Assembly: GCA_035560795.1 (NCBI GenBank)
Contig: DATMYV010000016.1
Location: 46,202 to 110,201 of the forward strand
Reading direction: 5' to 3'
Length of the DNA stretch: 64,000 nt
From: Longilinea sp035560795
GTDB lineage: Bacteria > Chloroflexota > Anaerolineae > Anaerolineales > Anaerolineaceae
In this document: piece after piece, positions 24,337 to 34,104 of the stretch
How the letters are laid out: each line of letters opens with the position of its first letter
Numbering within the stretch: the first letter of the stretch is position 1
Made by a program: the position numbers and the translations under genes
The notes under the pieces: model-generated
What the model saw: only the letters and a program-made list of their open reading frames with translations
What the model was told of the DNA's origin: nothing
Databases searched by the model: none

Positions 24337-25404
24337 ATGAGTAATCCAAAACTGGCCCCTTCGGGCAAACACATCCGGCTGACCAGCCTTTCCAGCTGCG
24401 CGGGTTGAGCATCGAAACTAAGCGCTGAAGCGCTGGCGCACGTGCTGCGCCCGATTGCCGAGACCTTTCAACCGCAGGAGTATCCCGACCTGCTGGTCGG
24501 TTTGTCGTCCCCGGATGACGCTGCAGTCTGGCGCCTGGACGACCAACGTGCCATCATTATGACGACGGATTTCTTCACGCCTGTGGTGGATGATGCCTAT
24601 GATTATGGGGCAATTGCAGCAGCCAACAGCCTGTCCGATGTCTATGCCATGGGCGGCCTGCCCTTCCTGGCGCTCAACATCGCCGCGCTGCCGCCTGATC
24701 TGCCGGCTGAAATCAGCGCCGAAATCCTGCGCGGCGGTGCCGAGAAAGCCCGCGAAGCTGGTGTGGTCATTGCCGGCGGACATACGGTTCAGGACAAGGA
24801 ACCCAAGTACGGATTGGTCGTGCTTGGTTTTGTCGATCCGCGGCGAATGCTGACCAAAGGCGGCGCTCATGCGGGTGACCGGTTGGTGCTCACCAAACCG
24901 CTGGGTTTCGGTGTGACCACCACGGCCCTCAAGCGCGAACAAGCCGAAGAGCAGGATGTGGCTGAAGTGGTGGCTTGGATGAAACGACTGAACCGCATGG
25001 CAGGGCAGTTGGCAACTGATCTAAATCTGACCGGCGGAACGGATGTAACCGGATACAGCCTGTTGGGACACGGCTGGGAGATGGCCAACGCAAGCGGCGT
25101 TGGGCTGAAACTGGAATTCGAGCGCATCCCCTTTGTTTCCTGCGCAAAAAAATATGCCGCAGCCTACACCTTTCCCGGCGGTGCAAGCGACAACCGTGAT
25201 TTCTTTAGCAGCCACGTGCAATTCACTGCACAACTCAATGAAGGCCAGCAAATGCTGCTTTTCGATCCGCAAACCAGCGGCGGCTTGCTGCTGGCAGTAC
25301 CGCCGGATCGTCTGGCCGTTTTCACTCAACGTGCAGCTGAGCTGCAGCAGGCGGTTTGGGAAATCGGCGAAGTCATCCCTGGCGATCACATCGAAGTAGT
25401 TTGA
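24337..25404 (+). CDS. selD: Selenide, water dikinase (SelD), itself a selenoprotein with Sec24
   Basis: Makes selenophosphate from selenide and ATP, the Se donor for Sec-tRNA. 355 residues when TGA at 24406-24408 is read as Sec. The N-terminus LTSLSSCAG-U-ASKL is the catalytic loop of SelD, where the active residue is Cys or Sec and the following Lys is essential. Downstream are DDAAVWRLDD, TTDFFTPVVDD, NSLSDVYAMGG, GGHTVQDKEP and DPQTSGGLLLAV. A conventional call would start at GTG 24442 and lose the active site. ATG 24337 has a -10 box 6 nt upstream. SelA, SelB and tRNA-Sec are not in the window. Confidence 0.96.
24421..24434 (+). promoter_or_regulatory. Candidate bacterial SECIS hairpin in selD
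   Basis: A perfect 5-bp stem (24421-24425 with 24430-24434) with tetraloop TGAA, 12 nt after the UGA to the stem base and 17 nt from UGA end to apical loop start to within one base. G is the second loop base. This matches the bSECIS position and loop rule. Confidence 0.65.
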
Positions 25405-25522
25405 CCTTCCGCTGCAACTCAGGCTCTCGTTTTCCTTCAAGTTTTTTCAGCCCTTCGCCCAAACCGGAAATTTAACAAGATAATCTGGATAATCGCTTTT
25501 CCTTTTTTGGGTAAAAAGAATT

Positions 25523-27151
25523 ATGGAATCCATTGAATTTCACTCCCGGCGTTCTCCAGTTTACGGGCGCGACGGCATGGCAGCTGCCTCGCAGCCGTTG
25601 GCCGTGGCAAGCGGGTTAAAAATCCTTTCCCAGGGCGGCAGCGCCGCAGACGCGGCCGTGGCGATCGCCGCCGCGCTGAATGTCACCGAACCGACCTCTA
25701 CCGGGCTGGGCGGCGATGCTTTTGCCCTGTATTTCGATGCCTCCACAAAAATGATCAGCGCTTTGAATGGATCCGGACGCGCTCCGGCTGCATTAACACT
25801 GGAACGCTTGCAGCGCGAGGGTCTGGGCGACGCTCTGCCGCCCTATCATCCTTACACAATCACCGTTCCGGGTGCGTGTGCCGCCTGGTGCGACCTGCAT
25901 GAACGCTTTGGCCGGCTGCCGCTTGCGCAAGTTCTCGCTCCGGTTGAAAAACAGGCTGATGAAGGATTTCCGGTTGCTCCCATCACTGCCTTCTACTGGC
26001 AGCGGGCTGCGCAGGGTCAACTGGCCAGAGCTGTCAACGGGCGTGAATTGACTCTAGCTGGCCGCGGACCGGCTGCCGGCGAGGTTTTTCGCAACCCCGG
26101 ATTGGCGCGCGCCTTGCGAATCATAGCCGAGGGTGGCAAACAGGCCTTTTACCAGGGACCCATCGCTGAATCGATTGCCGCTGTTGTGGCCGAAGCGGGC
26201 GGCTGCCTGACGGAAACGGACCTGGCTGCACATGCCAGCACCTGGGAGCAGCCCATCAGCGTTGATTACCGCGGTTTGCGTATCTGGGAATGTCCGCCCA
26301 ACGGACAGGGTCTGGCTGCCCTGCTGGCGCTTAACCTGCTCGCTGGTTTCGACCTGGCCGCGCTGCCGCCGCTATCTTCACAGCGCCTGCACCTGGAAAT
26401 TGAAGCCATGCGGCTGGCATTTGCGGACGCATTCCAATTCGTCGCCGATCCGGCCTTTGCGCCTGCCCCGCTCGAAGCTCTGCTCAGCCCGGCTTATGCC
26501 GAAGAACGCCGTAAATTGATCGATCCACGCCGGGCGATCGAAACATTGGCGCATGGCACGCCGCCTGCCGTCAGCGACACGGTCTATTTTTGCGTGGTGG
26601 ACGGCCAGGGCAATGCCTGCTCATTCATCAACAGCAATTACATGGGCTTTGGCACCGGCATCGTCCCGCGCGGTTGGGGCTTCAGCCTGCAGAACCGCGG
26701 ACACAACTTCAGCCTGCAATCCGGCCACCCAAACGTGTTGGCGCCTGGCAAGCGCCCCTATCACACCATCATCCCGGCCATGGCCACCTATGCGGCCAGC
26801 GGCGACCTTTACGCTCCGTTTGGCGTGATGGGCGGCTTCATGCAACCGCAAGGCCACCTGCAGGTGGCGATCGCGTTGGCCGATGATCACCTCGATCCGC
26901 AGGCTGCGCTCGACCGGCCACGCTTTTGCATCGAACCCCAGGCTGCCGGCGGCGCTGTCGCCATCGAAGAAGGCATTCCGGAGGAAACATTCCTCCGATT
27001 ACAGGAAATGGGACATCCGGTAAAATGGGTCCGCGGCATGGACCGCAGCCTGTTTGGCCGGGGACAGATCATTCGACGCGACCCGGCTACTGGCGTGTTA
27101 TGCGGCGGCTCAGACCCGCGCGCTGACGGCTGCGCCATGGCTATTAACTAA
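25523..27151 (+). CDS. ggt: Gamma-glutamyltransferase/transpeptidase family protein
   Basis: 542 residues, no evident signal peptide. An N-terminal nucleophile hydrolase: the large-subunit start has GGSAADAAVAIAAALNV and STGLGGDAFALYF; the self-cleavage site with nucleophile Thr353 is in SDTVYFCVVDGQGN, followed by NSNYMGFGTG. Family members cleave or transfer gamma-glutamyl groups from glutathione and similar compounds. The lack of a secretion signal suggests a cytoplasmic member acting on another substrate, but this is uncertain. It lies 118 nt after selD and is read separately or as a downstream gene. Confidence 0.92.
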   Translation: MESIEFHSRRSPVYGRDGMAAASQPLAVASGLKILSQGGSAADAAVAIAAALNVTEPTSTGLGGDAFALYFDASTKMISALNGSGRAPAALTLERLQREGLGDALPPYHPYTITVPGACAAWCDLHERFGRLPLAQVLAPVEKQADEGFPVAPITAFYWQRAAQGQLARAVNGRELTLAGRGPAAGEVFRNPGLARALRIIAEGGKQAFYQGPIAESIAAVVAEAGGCLTETDLAAHASTWEQPISVDYRGLRIWECPPNGQGLAALLALNLLAGFDLAALPPLSSQRLHLEIEAMRLAFADAFQFVADPAFAPAPLEALLSPAYAEERRKLIDPRRAIETLAHGTPPAVSDTVYFCVVDGQGNACSFINSNYMGFGTGIVPRGWGFSLQNRGHNFSLQSGHPNVLAPGKRPYHTIIPAMATYAASGDLYAPFGVMGGFMQPQGHLQVAIALADDHLDPQAALDRPRFCIEPQAAGGAVAIEEGIPEETFLRLQEMGHPVKWVRGMDRSLFGRGQIIRRDPATGVLCGGSDPRADGCAMAIN

Positions 27152-27551
27152 TTTTGGCCATTAGCGATTATGAACTAACCTACCGAGAGAACTATACGGT
27201 TTTTGTTCATTTTGACTGACCGCAATTACATATTTGTTAGTATTACATACGTCACTACAACCATTCGCCAACTTAGGGTAGAATATTATTAAGATTTATT
27301 ATTAAATCTTAATAATAGGGAGGCGACCATAAGATTGATATCTTTCTTCCCCAGCGAATAAATGCTTAGAATGTGAAAAATCTTATTCCTGGTGTACTGT
27401 TCTTCCTTTCATCGTTGTTTCGCTCCAGCTTTCTCTACTAAATTCAGAGATCCAAACAAAGCGAACAAATGGGAACCTCCAACCGAAAGTTGTAGGACAT
27501 AAGTAAGACCATCCCATTAATTTCAATGCGCATAATAAAGGGGAATATCGA
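27152..27551. other. 400-bp AT-rich intergenic region before the beta-helix gene
   Basis: It holds no supported gene. It contains a strong AT palindrome (27284-27317), an AGGGAGG motif right after it (27317-27323) that is not followed by a fitting ATG, and a 22-codon GTG frame (27373-27441) with a hydrophobic stretch that looks like a decayed signal peptide. The GGGGAA before ATG 27552 can serve as a ribosome-binding site. Confidence 0.6.
27284..27317. repeat. AT-rich perfect inverted repeat, 14-bp arms
   Basis: The arms 27284-27297 and 27304-27317 are exact reverse complements around the 6-nt centre ATTATT. It is too AT-rich for a typical intrinsic terminator and lacks a one-sided T-run; an operator or a cruciform-prone site are alternatives. 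Confidence 0.6.
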
Positions 27552-30500
27552 ATGATCCGTAATCAGAGCAAGATCCTTAATCCTGGCAGCAGTTTTGATT
27601 GTTGTCATGCTTTTTGGCAATGCAGCAACACAAACCGCTCAGGCTGCGGAATTGCTTAGTCGCCATATCGCCTTGCCAGCGACGTTTGCCAGTTCACCGG
27701 CTGGCGGCGCAATGACCGCCACCAGCAGTGACCACAACACGGGCACAGGCGCCTGGCGTTCTGCCAATAATTTAATCGAATATTACATCGACCCCACCCT
27801 GCTTCCGTACAGTTTCGGGACGATTAAAGTATCAGATATCGCCGGCGTCAGTTATCTGACCAAGAACGGCGATGCTGCTGCCGTCAACTTCGGCTTCTAT
27901 ATCTATACTGTTGGCACGAAATACGGCTGGTATCAGGAACGCTTGATCGCCGAACCGATGTATTCCATCAACTACTCGGATCCGGCTGACACCTGGAATA
28001 CCTGGAATACAGCCGTAGGCACTAACCAGCTTGCCTTCTACGACAGCCACTACAGCGCGATGGGCTTCTATTATGGCCCGACCCTGGCTGACATCCAGGC
28101 TGCTCCCATCACCTGGTCCGCCTGGGATACGATTACCGGCTCGGCCACACCTATTGATTATCGCGACCAGACGGTCAAATTCTTTAAATTTGGCACAGGT
28201 TCGGCCTGGTCCAGTTCATTTGACGGCCTGATCGATACGATCGTAATCAGCTTGAAGAACGGCGACAACCTGAATATCGATCTCGAAGAAACCGTCCCAA
28301 CGGTTTATGTGGATGATGAATGGAATCGCTTCAATATCGGTCAGGATCCTGACGGCGATGCCGGTCCCATTCAGGGCATCGGCCTCGATGCGGCTTCATC
28401 GATCCAGCAGGGCATTGACATGGTTTCTCCCGGCGGCACGGTGAACGTGTTCCCTGGAACCTACAGCGAAACCGCAGCCAACCGCACCATTCTCACCCTG
28501 GGCGGGGTTTACCAGTTCGGCCTTTTCTTTGGCACCGATAAGTCTGGGATCACCGTGCAGGGCGTGGATGCCGCTGGCGCAGCCATTACGGATTATGCGG
28601 ATGTGGCCGCCAACGTGACCACCAACGCCACCAATAACTTTGGCCCCTCCGGCGTTTTCGTCGAAGGCGACGATGTGACCTTAAGCGGCGTGCGCATCCT
28701 TCCCAATGTGGGCGGCGACAACAAGACCATCGAAGTGATCGGCGACAATTTCTCGCTGGAAGCCTCCATCATCGACGTGACCGGCGGTGGCTCAGTCTAT
28801 CTCAACGACTGGCGCTTTGACAAGACTGCTCAGGTATCCTACCTGCAAAGCTACGCCATCCTGAATAACCTGTTTGCACAAAGCGCCAGCCTGGATATCG
28901 CCAGCGGCGCCGGCTTCACCGGCCCGGTTGCTGGACGTGTCATCCAGGACAACCGCTTTGAATACACCCCGGACGCTTACTGGCCGGCCATCTCATTCTC
29001 CGGTAATTCGGTTGTGCCGTGGTTCACAGACCCCATCAATGGTGCAACAATCACCGGCAATACCTTTGCCGGTACCACACAATACATCCGCGCGCGCGGC
29101 GGCTATGACAATGCCACCTTTGACTGGCTGGGTTACCGCGCCAACAATACCTTTGATAAGACGGTCGTTACCTTCGTGGGCAATACGACCGAAGTACGCT
29201 CTTATGAATATGCGACCACCTACGGAAATATGACCAACGTCCGCCGCATCGGATCTGTCATCCAGGCGGATGTCGACGAAATTGCCCAGGCGGGCGATAC
29301 AGTGGATGCTTCCGCGGGCGTATTTGAAGAGCAGGTGACCATTGACGGCCTGAATGGCCTCACCCTGCAAGGCGCGGGGGCAGCGTTAACCACCATCAAG
29401 TCGCCGGTTACATTGACCTCTCTGTGGGGCGACCGCAAAGCAGTGGTCGGCATCCAATCAAGCGACGATGTAACCGTGCAGGACCTGACCGTGGACGGCG
29501 CCGGCCGCAACAACGGCAATTACCGCATGTTCGGCATCCTGTTCCACAACGCCAGCGGTCTCATCGATCAGTTGGCTGTGAAGGACATCCGCTACACGCC
29601 CTTGGACGGCATGCAGAGCGGTGTCGCGATCTATGCCTACAATGAGGATAATACGCCGCGTGTGATAACAGTCAGCAATAACACCGTGACCGGTTATCAA
29701 AAAGGCGGCATCGTGATGAACGGTGTCGGTCTGACCGCGCATGTCGTCGATAATACCGTCACTGGTGTTGGCCCGACAACACTCATTGCCATGAACGGCA
29801 TCCAGTTCGCTTACGGATCAACCGGAACGATCACCGGCAACGACATTTCCGGCCATGACTACACTGGCGCAGATTGGTCAGCCGCAGGCATCCTGATTTA
29901 CGGCGCATCTGGCGTTGAAATCAGCCAGAATTTGATCCACGACAATCAGGTCGGCATCAGCATTTCTGATGACGCTTACCTCGGCAACGGCGGTTCGGAT
30001 AATCTCGTCATCAAATCCAATGACATCACCGGCAATGTATGGGGCATCACTTCCAGCAGCGAATTGGAAGATAATGCAAACTTGGCGATCTCGTTCAACC
30101 GTATCGTGGGCAACACCACGGCTGGCATTGATAACAGCTCGGCAGTCGCTAACGCTGAAAACAACTGGTGGGGTTGCAACGCCGGACCGAACCAGACCGG
30201 CTGCGATAGCTACACTGGCACAGTTGATGCAGTCGATGCCAATCCCTGGCTGGTCCTTACCTTCACCGCCGACCAGACCCAGTTGACCGCGGGCGGCGTT
30301 ATCAACCTGACCGCCCACCTGACCCGCAATTCGGCGGGTGCAGATACTTCCCTGCTAGGCATGGTCCTGGACGGCATCCCAGCTGAGTTCGAAGCCAGCT
30401 ACGGCACACTGACTCCAACCAGCAGCAGCCTGGTGAACGCAGCTGCGGCGACAGTCCTGTCGGTCCCCGATCCGGTCACTGTCACCTCAGCCACGGCTTC

Positions 30501-30579
30501 AGTAACGGTTGACAACCAGACTGTGACGGTCATCTTCGGCGGATTGAAGTACATCTTCCTGCCAGTCATCTCCAATTAA
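27552..30579 (+). CDS. Large secreted right-handed beta-helix protein (probable frameshift in signal peptide)
   Basis: About 1,000 residues. The continuous frame starts only at TTG 27595, in the middle of a hydrophobic stretch. ATG 27552, with GGGGAA upstream, opens a different frame. Dropping one C near 27575-27576 joins the two into a textbook signal peptide (basic start, long hydrophobic core, cleavage after AQA near NAATQTAQA). The mature part has a PEP/exported-type N-domain, then many repeats of N-x-(I/V)-x-(G/N)N turns typical of parallel beta-helices (pectate-lyase-like/NosD-like). It ends with YIFLPVISN. It is a likely cell-surface polysaccharide-binding or adhesive protein. Confidence 0.8.
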
Positions 30580-30596
30580 TAAGGCGCAACAAATCA

Positions 30597-30620
30597 GCGG
30601 GCGGAGAATTCTCCGCCCGC
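30597..30620 (+). terminator. Intrinsic terminator after beta-helix gene
   Basis: A perfect GC-rich palindrome of 24 nt (two 12-nt arms) followed by TTCCTTTAT, 18 nt past the stop. Confidence 0.78.
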
Positions 30621-30665
30621 TTCCTTTATCCACCTGATAGAACTTAATTTCTTGACCGGCTGTGA

Positions 30666-30671
30666 TAAAAT
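30666..30671 (+). promoter_or_regulatory. Extended -10 box (TGaTAAAAT) 6 nt before uvrC ATG
   Basis: TAAAAT with upstream TG, then CGTGTC and the ATG at 30678. No Shine-Dalgarno sequence, consistent with a leaderless uvrC mRNA. Confidence 0.5.
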
Positions 30672-30677
30672 CGTGTC

Positions 30678-32546
30678 ATGACTCAGGTACCCGAGCATAT
30701 CCAGCAAATTCTCGATACCCTGCCCAACAAACCCGGCTGCTACATCATGAAAAACAGCGCCGGCGAAATCATATACGTGGGCAAGGCCATCAATTTGCGC
30801 AACCGGGTGCGCTCCTACTTCCACAACCCCACCGAACTCGAATTCAAAACGCGCCAGCTGGTCAAGAACATCGCCCATATCGAGTGGATTGTGGTCGGCT
30901 CCGAACTCGAAGCGCTCATCCTCGAGATGAACCTGATCAAGAAGCACCGCCCGCGCTTCAACGTGCGCCTCAAGGACGACAAGCGCTATCCCTACATCAA
31001 AGTGCATTGGGCGGATCCGTTTCCAAAAGTCACGGTGACCCGCCAGATGGTCAATGACGGCTCGCGCTACTTCGGCCCTTACACCAGCGTTTGGGCTGTC
31101 CACCAGACGCTGGATGTGCTGCGGCGCATCTTCCCTTACCTGACCTGCGACCGCGAGATCACCGGCAAGGACCCCCGTCCCTGCCTGTATTTCGACATCA
31201 AATTATGCAGCGGGCCGTGCATCGGCAAAATCGACCAGGCTGGCTACCGCCAGATGATCGATGATCTCTGCCAGTTTCTGGACGGCCGCACGGAAAAAAT
31301 CGTCTCGCGCCTGCGCCAGGAAATGAATAAGGCCGCCAAAGAATTACGCTACGAACGCGCGGCCGCCATCCGCGATCAGATCGGCGCCATCGACCGCGTG
31401 GTGGAGAAACAGAAGGTCATCTCCAGCGATCAAATGGATTCGGATGTCATCGCCATGGCGCGCGCCAACGGCGAAGCCTGCGTACAGATCTTCTTCATCC
31501 GCAACGGAAAAATGATTGGGCGCGAATACTTCATTCTGGAAGGCACCGAAGATGAACCCAATAGCGAAATCATCGCCGAGTTCATCAAACAATTCTATTC
31601 CGAGGCTGCCTCCATCCCCACCGAAGTGCTGCTGCCCGAAGAAGTGGAAGAAGCTCAGATTATCCGCGAGTGGTTAAACACGCGCCGCACCGGTCCCAAG
31701 GTGGAATTGGTGGTTCCGCGCCAGGGAACGCCCCAGGAACTGGTGCAAATGGCCACCGAAAACGCGGTCGAAACGCTGCGCGCCCTCAAAGCCCAATGGG
31801 ATGCCGACACCAACAAGCAAACCGAGTCGCTTTCGGACTTGCAGCAGGCACTGGGTCTGCCGGAGCCGCCCAACCGCATCGAGTGTTACGATATCTCTAA
31901 CACGCAGGGCACGGCCTCGGTGGGCAGCATGGTTGTTTTTGAGCAGGGCGTGCCCGCCAAAAGACTCTACCGGCGTTTTAACATCGCTTCTGTGACCGGT
32001 CCGGATGATTTCGCCAGCATGGAGGAAGTGCTCACGCGCCGCTTCCGCCGCTGGCAGGCCTCCCAGGATCTCAACGCCCCCGGCGATAAAAAAGATCCAT
32101 CTTTCGCTTTCTTACCCGACCTGCTGATGGTGGATGGCGGCAAGGGACAATTGGGTCGGGCGGTAGCCGTGCTGGAAAAATTCGACCTGCTCGGCAAGGT
32201 ACCCGTGGTAGGGTTGGCCAAGCAGCAGGAGGAATTGTTCCGGCCGGGCATACGCGACTCGCTGCTGCTGCCGCGCCATTCGCAGGGGCTGTATCTCATT
32301 CAACGCATCCGAGATGAGGCCCACCGCTTTGCCATCACCGCGCATCGCAACAAGCGCACCAAACTGGGCCTGGCCTCGCGCCTGGACGCCATCGACGGCA
32401 TCGGTCCCAAACGGCGCAAGGCACTGCTGATGAAATTCGGCAGCATCCAGGAAATTCAACAGGCCAGCCTGGATGAATTGACCAGCATCAAAGGCATCAC
32501 GCCCGAAATCGCCATGGCGCTCAAATCGCAGCTTGAGATAAACTGA
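30678..32546 (+). CDS. uvrC: Excinuclease ABC subunit C
   Basis: Makes both incisions in nucleotide excision repair. 622 residues, normal length. Domains in order: GIY-YIG nuclease (PGCYIMKN to IIYVGKAINLRNRVRSYF, about 15-95), Cys-rich segment (CLYFDIKLCSGPCIG), UVR domain (ELRYERAAAIRDQI, about 215-250), RNase H-like nuclease (ECYDISNTQGTASVGSMVVF, LLMVDGGKGQL) and two C-terminal helix-hairpin-helix motifs (DGIGPKRRKALL and IKGITPEIA). Confidence 0.97.
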   Translation: MTQVPEHIQQILDTLPNKPGCYIMKNSAGEIIYVGKAINLRNRVRSYFHNPTELEFKTRQLVKNIAHIEWIVVGSELEALILEMNLIKKHRPRFNVRLKDDKRYPYIKVHWADPFPKVTVTRQMVNDGSRYFGPYTSVWAVHQTLDVLRRIFPYLTCDREITGKDPRPCLYFDIKLCSGPCIGKIDQAGYRQMIDDLCQFLDGRTEKIVSRLRQEMNKAAKELRYERAAAIRDQIGAIDRVVEKQKVISSDQMDSDVIAMARANGEACVQIFFIRNGKMIGREYFILEGTEDEPNSEIIAEFIKQFYSEAASIPTEVLLPEEVEEAQIIREWLNTRRTGPKVELVVPRQGTPQELVQMATENAVETLRALKAQWDADTNKQTESLSDLQQALGLPEPPNRIECYDISNTQGTASVGSMVVFEQGVPAKRLYRRFNIASVTGPDDFASMEEVLTRRFRRWQASQDLNAPGDKKDPSFAFLPDLLMVDGGKGQLGRAVAVLEKFDLLGKVPVVGLAKQQEELFRPGIRDSLLLPRHSQGLYLIQRIRDEAHRFAITAHRNKRTKLGLASRLDAIDGIGPKRRKALLMKFGSIQEIQQASLDELTSIKGITPEIAMALKSQLEIN

Positions 32547-32569
32547 ATCAGGCAAGCTTAGAGGGAAGA

Positions 32570-33745
32570 GTGACCGCCAATCCAGCGCCGCCAACAATTG
32601 CAGAGGTGGAACGGATCATTAATATCCCGGATGCGGTGCTGCGCAACCTGCAGATTACCCTGTGCTATCACGACCTCTCCGCCGTGCTGGCCAGCCAGAC
32701 TGGAGCGCTGGCCAACTGGTGCACCTTTGCCACCTGGGCTTCAAAGCAAGCCGGGCAGACCATCCGCAAGGAAGACCTGAAGCGCACGCTGGAACGCTAT
32801 TTGTTTGAATCGGCAGCAGCCCAACAGGCCAACGCGGAGGTCGCGGCAGCTGCCAGTATCCAGGCTGGCAGCCAGGCGATGCCAGCGCAGGCCGCGCCTT
32901 TGAGCGCCGTCGCCTTCACCTCTGCCATCGACCGCGCCAGCGATGCCGTCGCCCGTGGAAACCGCAAAGTATTCGCGGAGATCGGGCTGGCGTTTGCCAA
33001 TTTTTATCATTCCTGTTTTCTTGAATCCCGCCTGGACCCGCAAAAAGTTTCGCCCTTTTGCCAGGAACTGCGCCCCGGCGAGCCGCCCGACGGACAGGGT
33101 TACCTGCGCCAGGCCTTCACGCATTACGGCCAGGCTTTGCTGGAAACGGACGCCAAAGGCCGCGCCGAGTGGCTGCTGTTGGCTAACATCGAGATCGGCT
33201 TCCACGAGCAAACCCGCCTGCAGCCGGAGATCGCTGAAAGCCTGGACGCCGGCCTGACCAGCTTCCTGGAGCTGGCCCGCAGCCTTTTTCGCAGCCTTTT
33301 CCCGCTGAACGGCTGGCTGCACCTTGCGCATTTGTACCTCAGGCGCTTGATCGGCCGCCCCACCGCGTTGGATCTTGCCATGCAGAATCTGGTGACCGAA
33401 GTTCGCCTTCAATTGCGCCGGGCCATCACCGACACCATGATGACTCTTGCCCTGCCATCCGGTGTGGTGTTGCGGTTGGGCAAGGATTTATCGCTTGACT
33501 TCCCTGAATCGCTGCGGCAAATCACCAATCCGGAACTGCTCAAGTTCCTGCAAAAACACAATCTGAGCATTGACAGCCTGCGCGGCAGTGGCGCGCTGGA
33601 TTGGGCCGACCTGCCCGAGCGGCTGCATTTCATCCTCGACCTGTTCCGCTGCTATGAGGAGCGCGCTGACCTGTTTGACCCGCCCTTTAGCCAGGAACAG
33701 GTCAGGGCGCTGAACGAGGGCCGGGTACCCGAGGGAAGGTTGTGA
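32570..33745 (+). CDS. Conserved protein of unknown function
   Basis: 391 residues, GTG start with GAGGGA 4 nt upstream, 23 nt after uvrC. It is soluble and mostly alpha-helical by composition. The N-terminus holds the block LANWCTFATWASKQAGQTIR, which I recall from actinobacterial proteins without assigned function; an Ala/Gln-rich linker follows at about residues 83-115. No nucleotide-binding or metal motif is evident. A predicted role in repair because of the uvrC neighbour would be speculation. Confidence 0.75.
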   Translation: MTANPAPPTIAEVERIINIPDAVLRNLQITLCYHDLSAVLASQTGALANWCTFATWASKQAGQTIRKEDLKRTLERYLFESAAAQQANAEVAAAASIQAGSQAMPAQAAPLSAVAFTSAIDRASDAVARGNRKVFAEIGLAFANFYHSCFLESRLDPQKVSPFCQELRPGEPPDGQGYLRQAFTHYGQALLETDAKGRAEWLLLANIEIGFHEQTRLQPEIAESLDAGLTSFLELARSLFRSLFPLNGWLHLAHLYLRRLIGRPTALDLAMQNLVTEVRLQLRRAITDTMMTLALPSGVVLRLGKDLSLDFPESLRQITNPELLKFLQKHNLSIDSLRGSGALDWADLPERLHFILDLFRCYEERADLFDPPFSQEQVRALNEGRVPEGRL

Positions 33746-33765
33746 GGTGAATAAAAAGCGGATAG

Positions 33766-33790
33766 GGTGCGTTCGTTTTTTGAACGCACC
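33766..33790. repeat. REP-like palindromic repeat, copy 1
   Basis: Nine-bp perfect arms, GGTGCGTTC (33766-33774) and GAACGCACC (33782-33790), around a 7-nt T-rich loop. A second copy in opposite orientation lies at 33960-33985; together they bracket a RAYT remnant. Confidence 0.7.
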
Positions 33791-33865
33791 AATCAAGAAA
33801 TCATCCAATAATTTCATTATGCTCAATGATCGTTGATCGTATTGAGGAAATGCCGATTAATTTAA

Positions 33866-33997
33866 ATGATGATGCCCATCCTCAGCGATGAAACACAGGC
33901 GCGGGATTGGTCGTGGCGGCGTTTTCATAAATATATGCGCGAGGGAGCGATGCTTGAGCGGTGCGTTCAAAAAATCGAACGCACCCTACGGACTTAG
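33866..33997 (+). pseudogene. Remnant of a REP-associated tyrosine transposase (RAYT) C-terminus
   Basis: The 43-codon frame reads RDWSWRRFHKYMREGAMLE, which closely follows the C-terminal block of IS200-like RAYT proteins (pattern D-W-x-W-S-S-F-x-R-Y-x-R-E-G). The HUH and Tyr catalytic parts are missing and the frame runs into the second palindromic repeat. The block sits between two REP-like palindromes, the usual substrate of RAYTs. A dead fragment of about 100 nt. Confidence 0.65.
33960..33985. repeat. REP-like palindromic repeat, copy 2 (inverted)
   Basis: Arms GGTGCGTTC (33960-33968) and GAACGCACC (33977-33985) around AAAAAATC. Read on the minus strand it equals copy 1 plus one loop base, including the flanking TAGGGTGCG. 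Confidence 0.7.
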
Positions 33998-34104
33998 ATG
34001 CTGTTGGTAGTCCGGGGCATGTTAGCATATTTGGCGGTGATCCAGGATTTAGGGATCCAGGTGAGTTTATAAAAATTTGGAAAAGTTTTACTTTTGGAGA
34101 ATAA
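33988..34104 (+). pseudogene. C-terminal tail of a polymorphic (RHS-type) toxin, 5' truncated
   Basis: From just after the second REP-like repeat, a frame runs to a TAA at 34102-34104 and reads DAVGSPGHVSIFGGDPGF followed by RDPGEFIKIWKSFTFGE. It has no start codon and looks like the end of a toxin tip. The stop abuts the ATG of the gene at 34105 without a gap, as in toxin-immunity pairs. The 5' part is lost, apparently at the repeat junction. Toxin activity cannot be named. Confidence 0.5.

Noticed and set aside
27373..27441. 22-codon GTG frame with a hydrophobic core
   Set aside because: No ribosome site; probably chance or a decayed signal peptide.
30594..31103. 169-codon minus-strand frame
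   Set aside because: Antisense to uvrC and across the beta-helix gene terminator; composition is that of a shadow frame.
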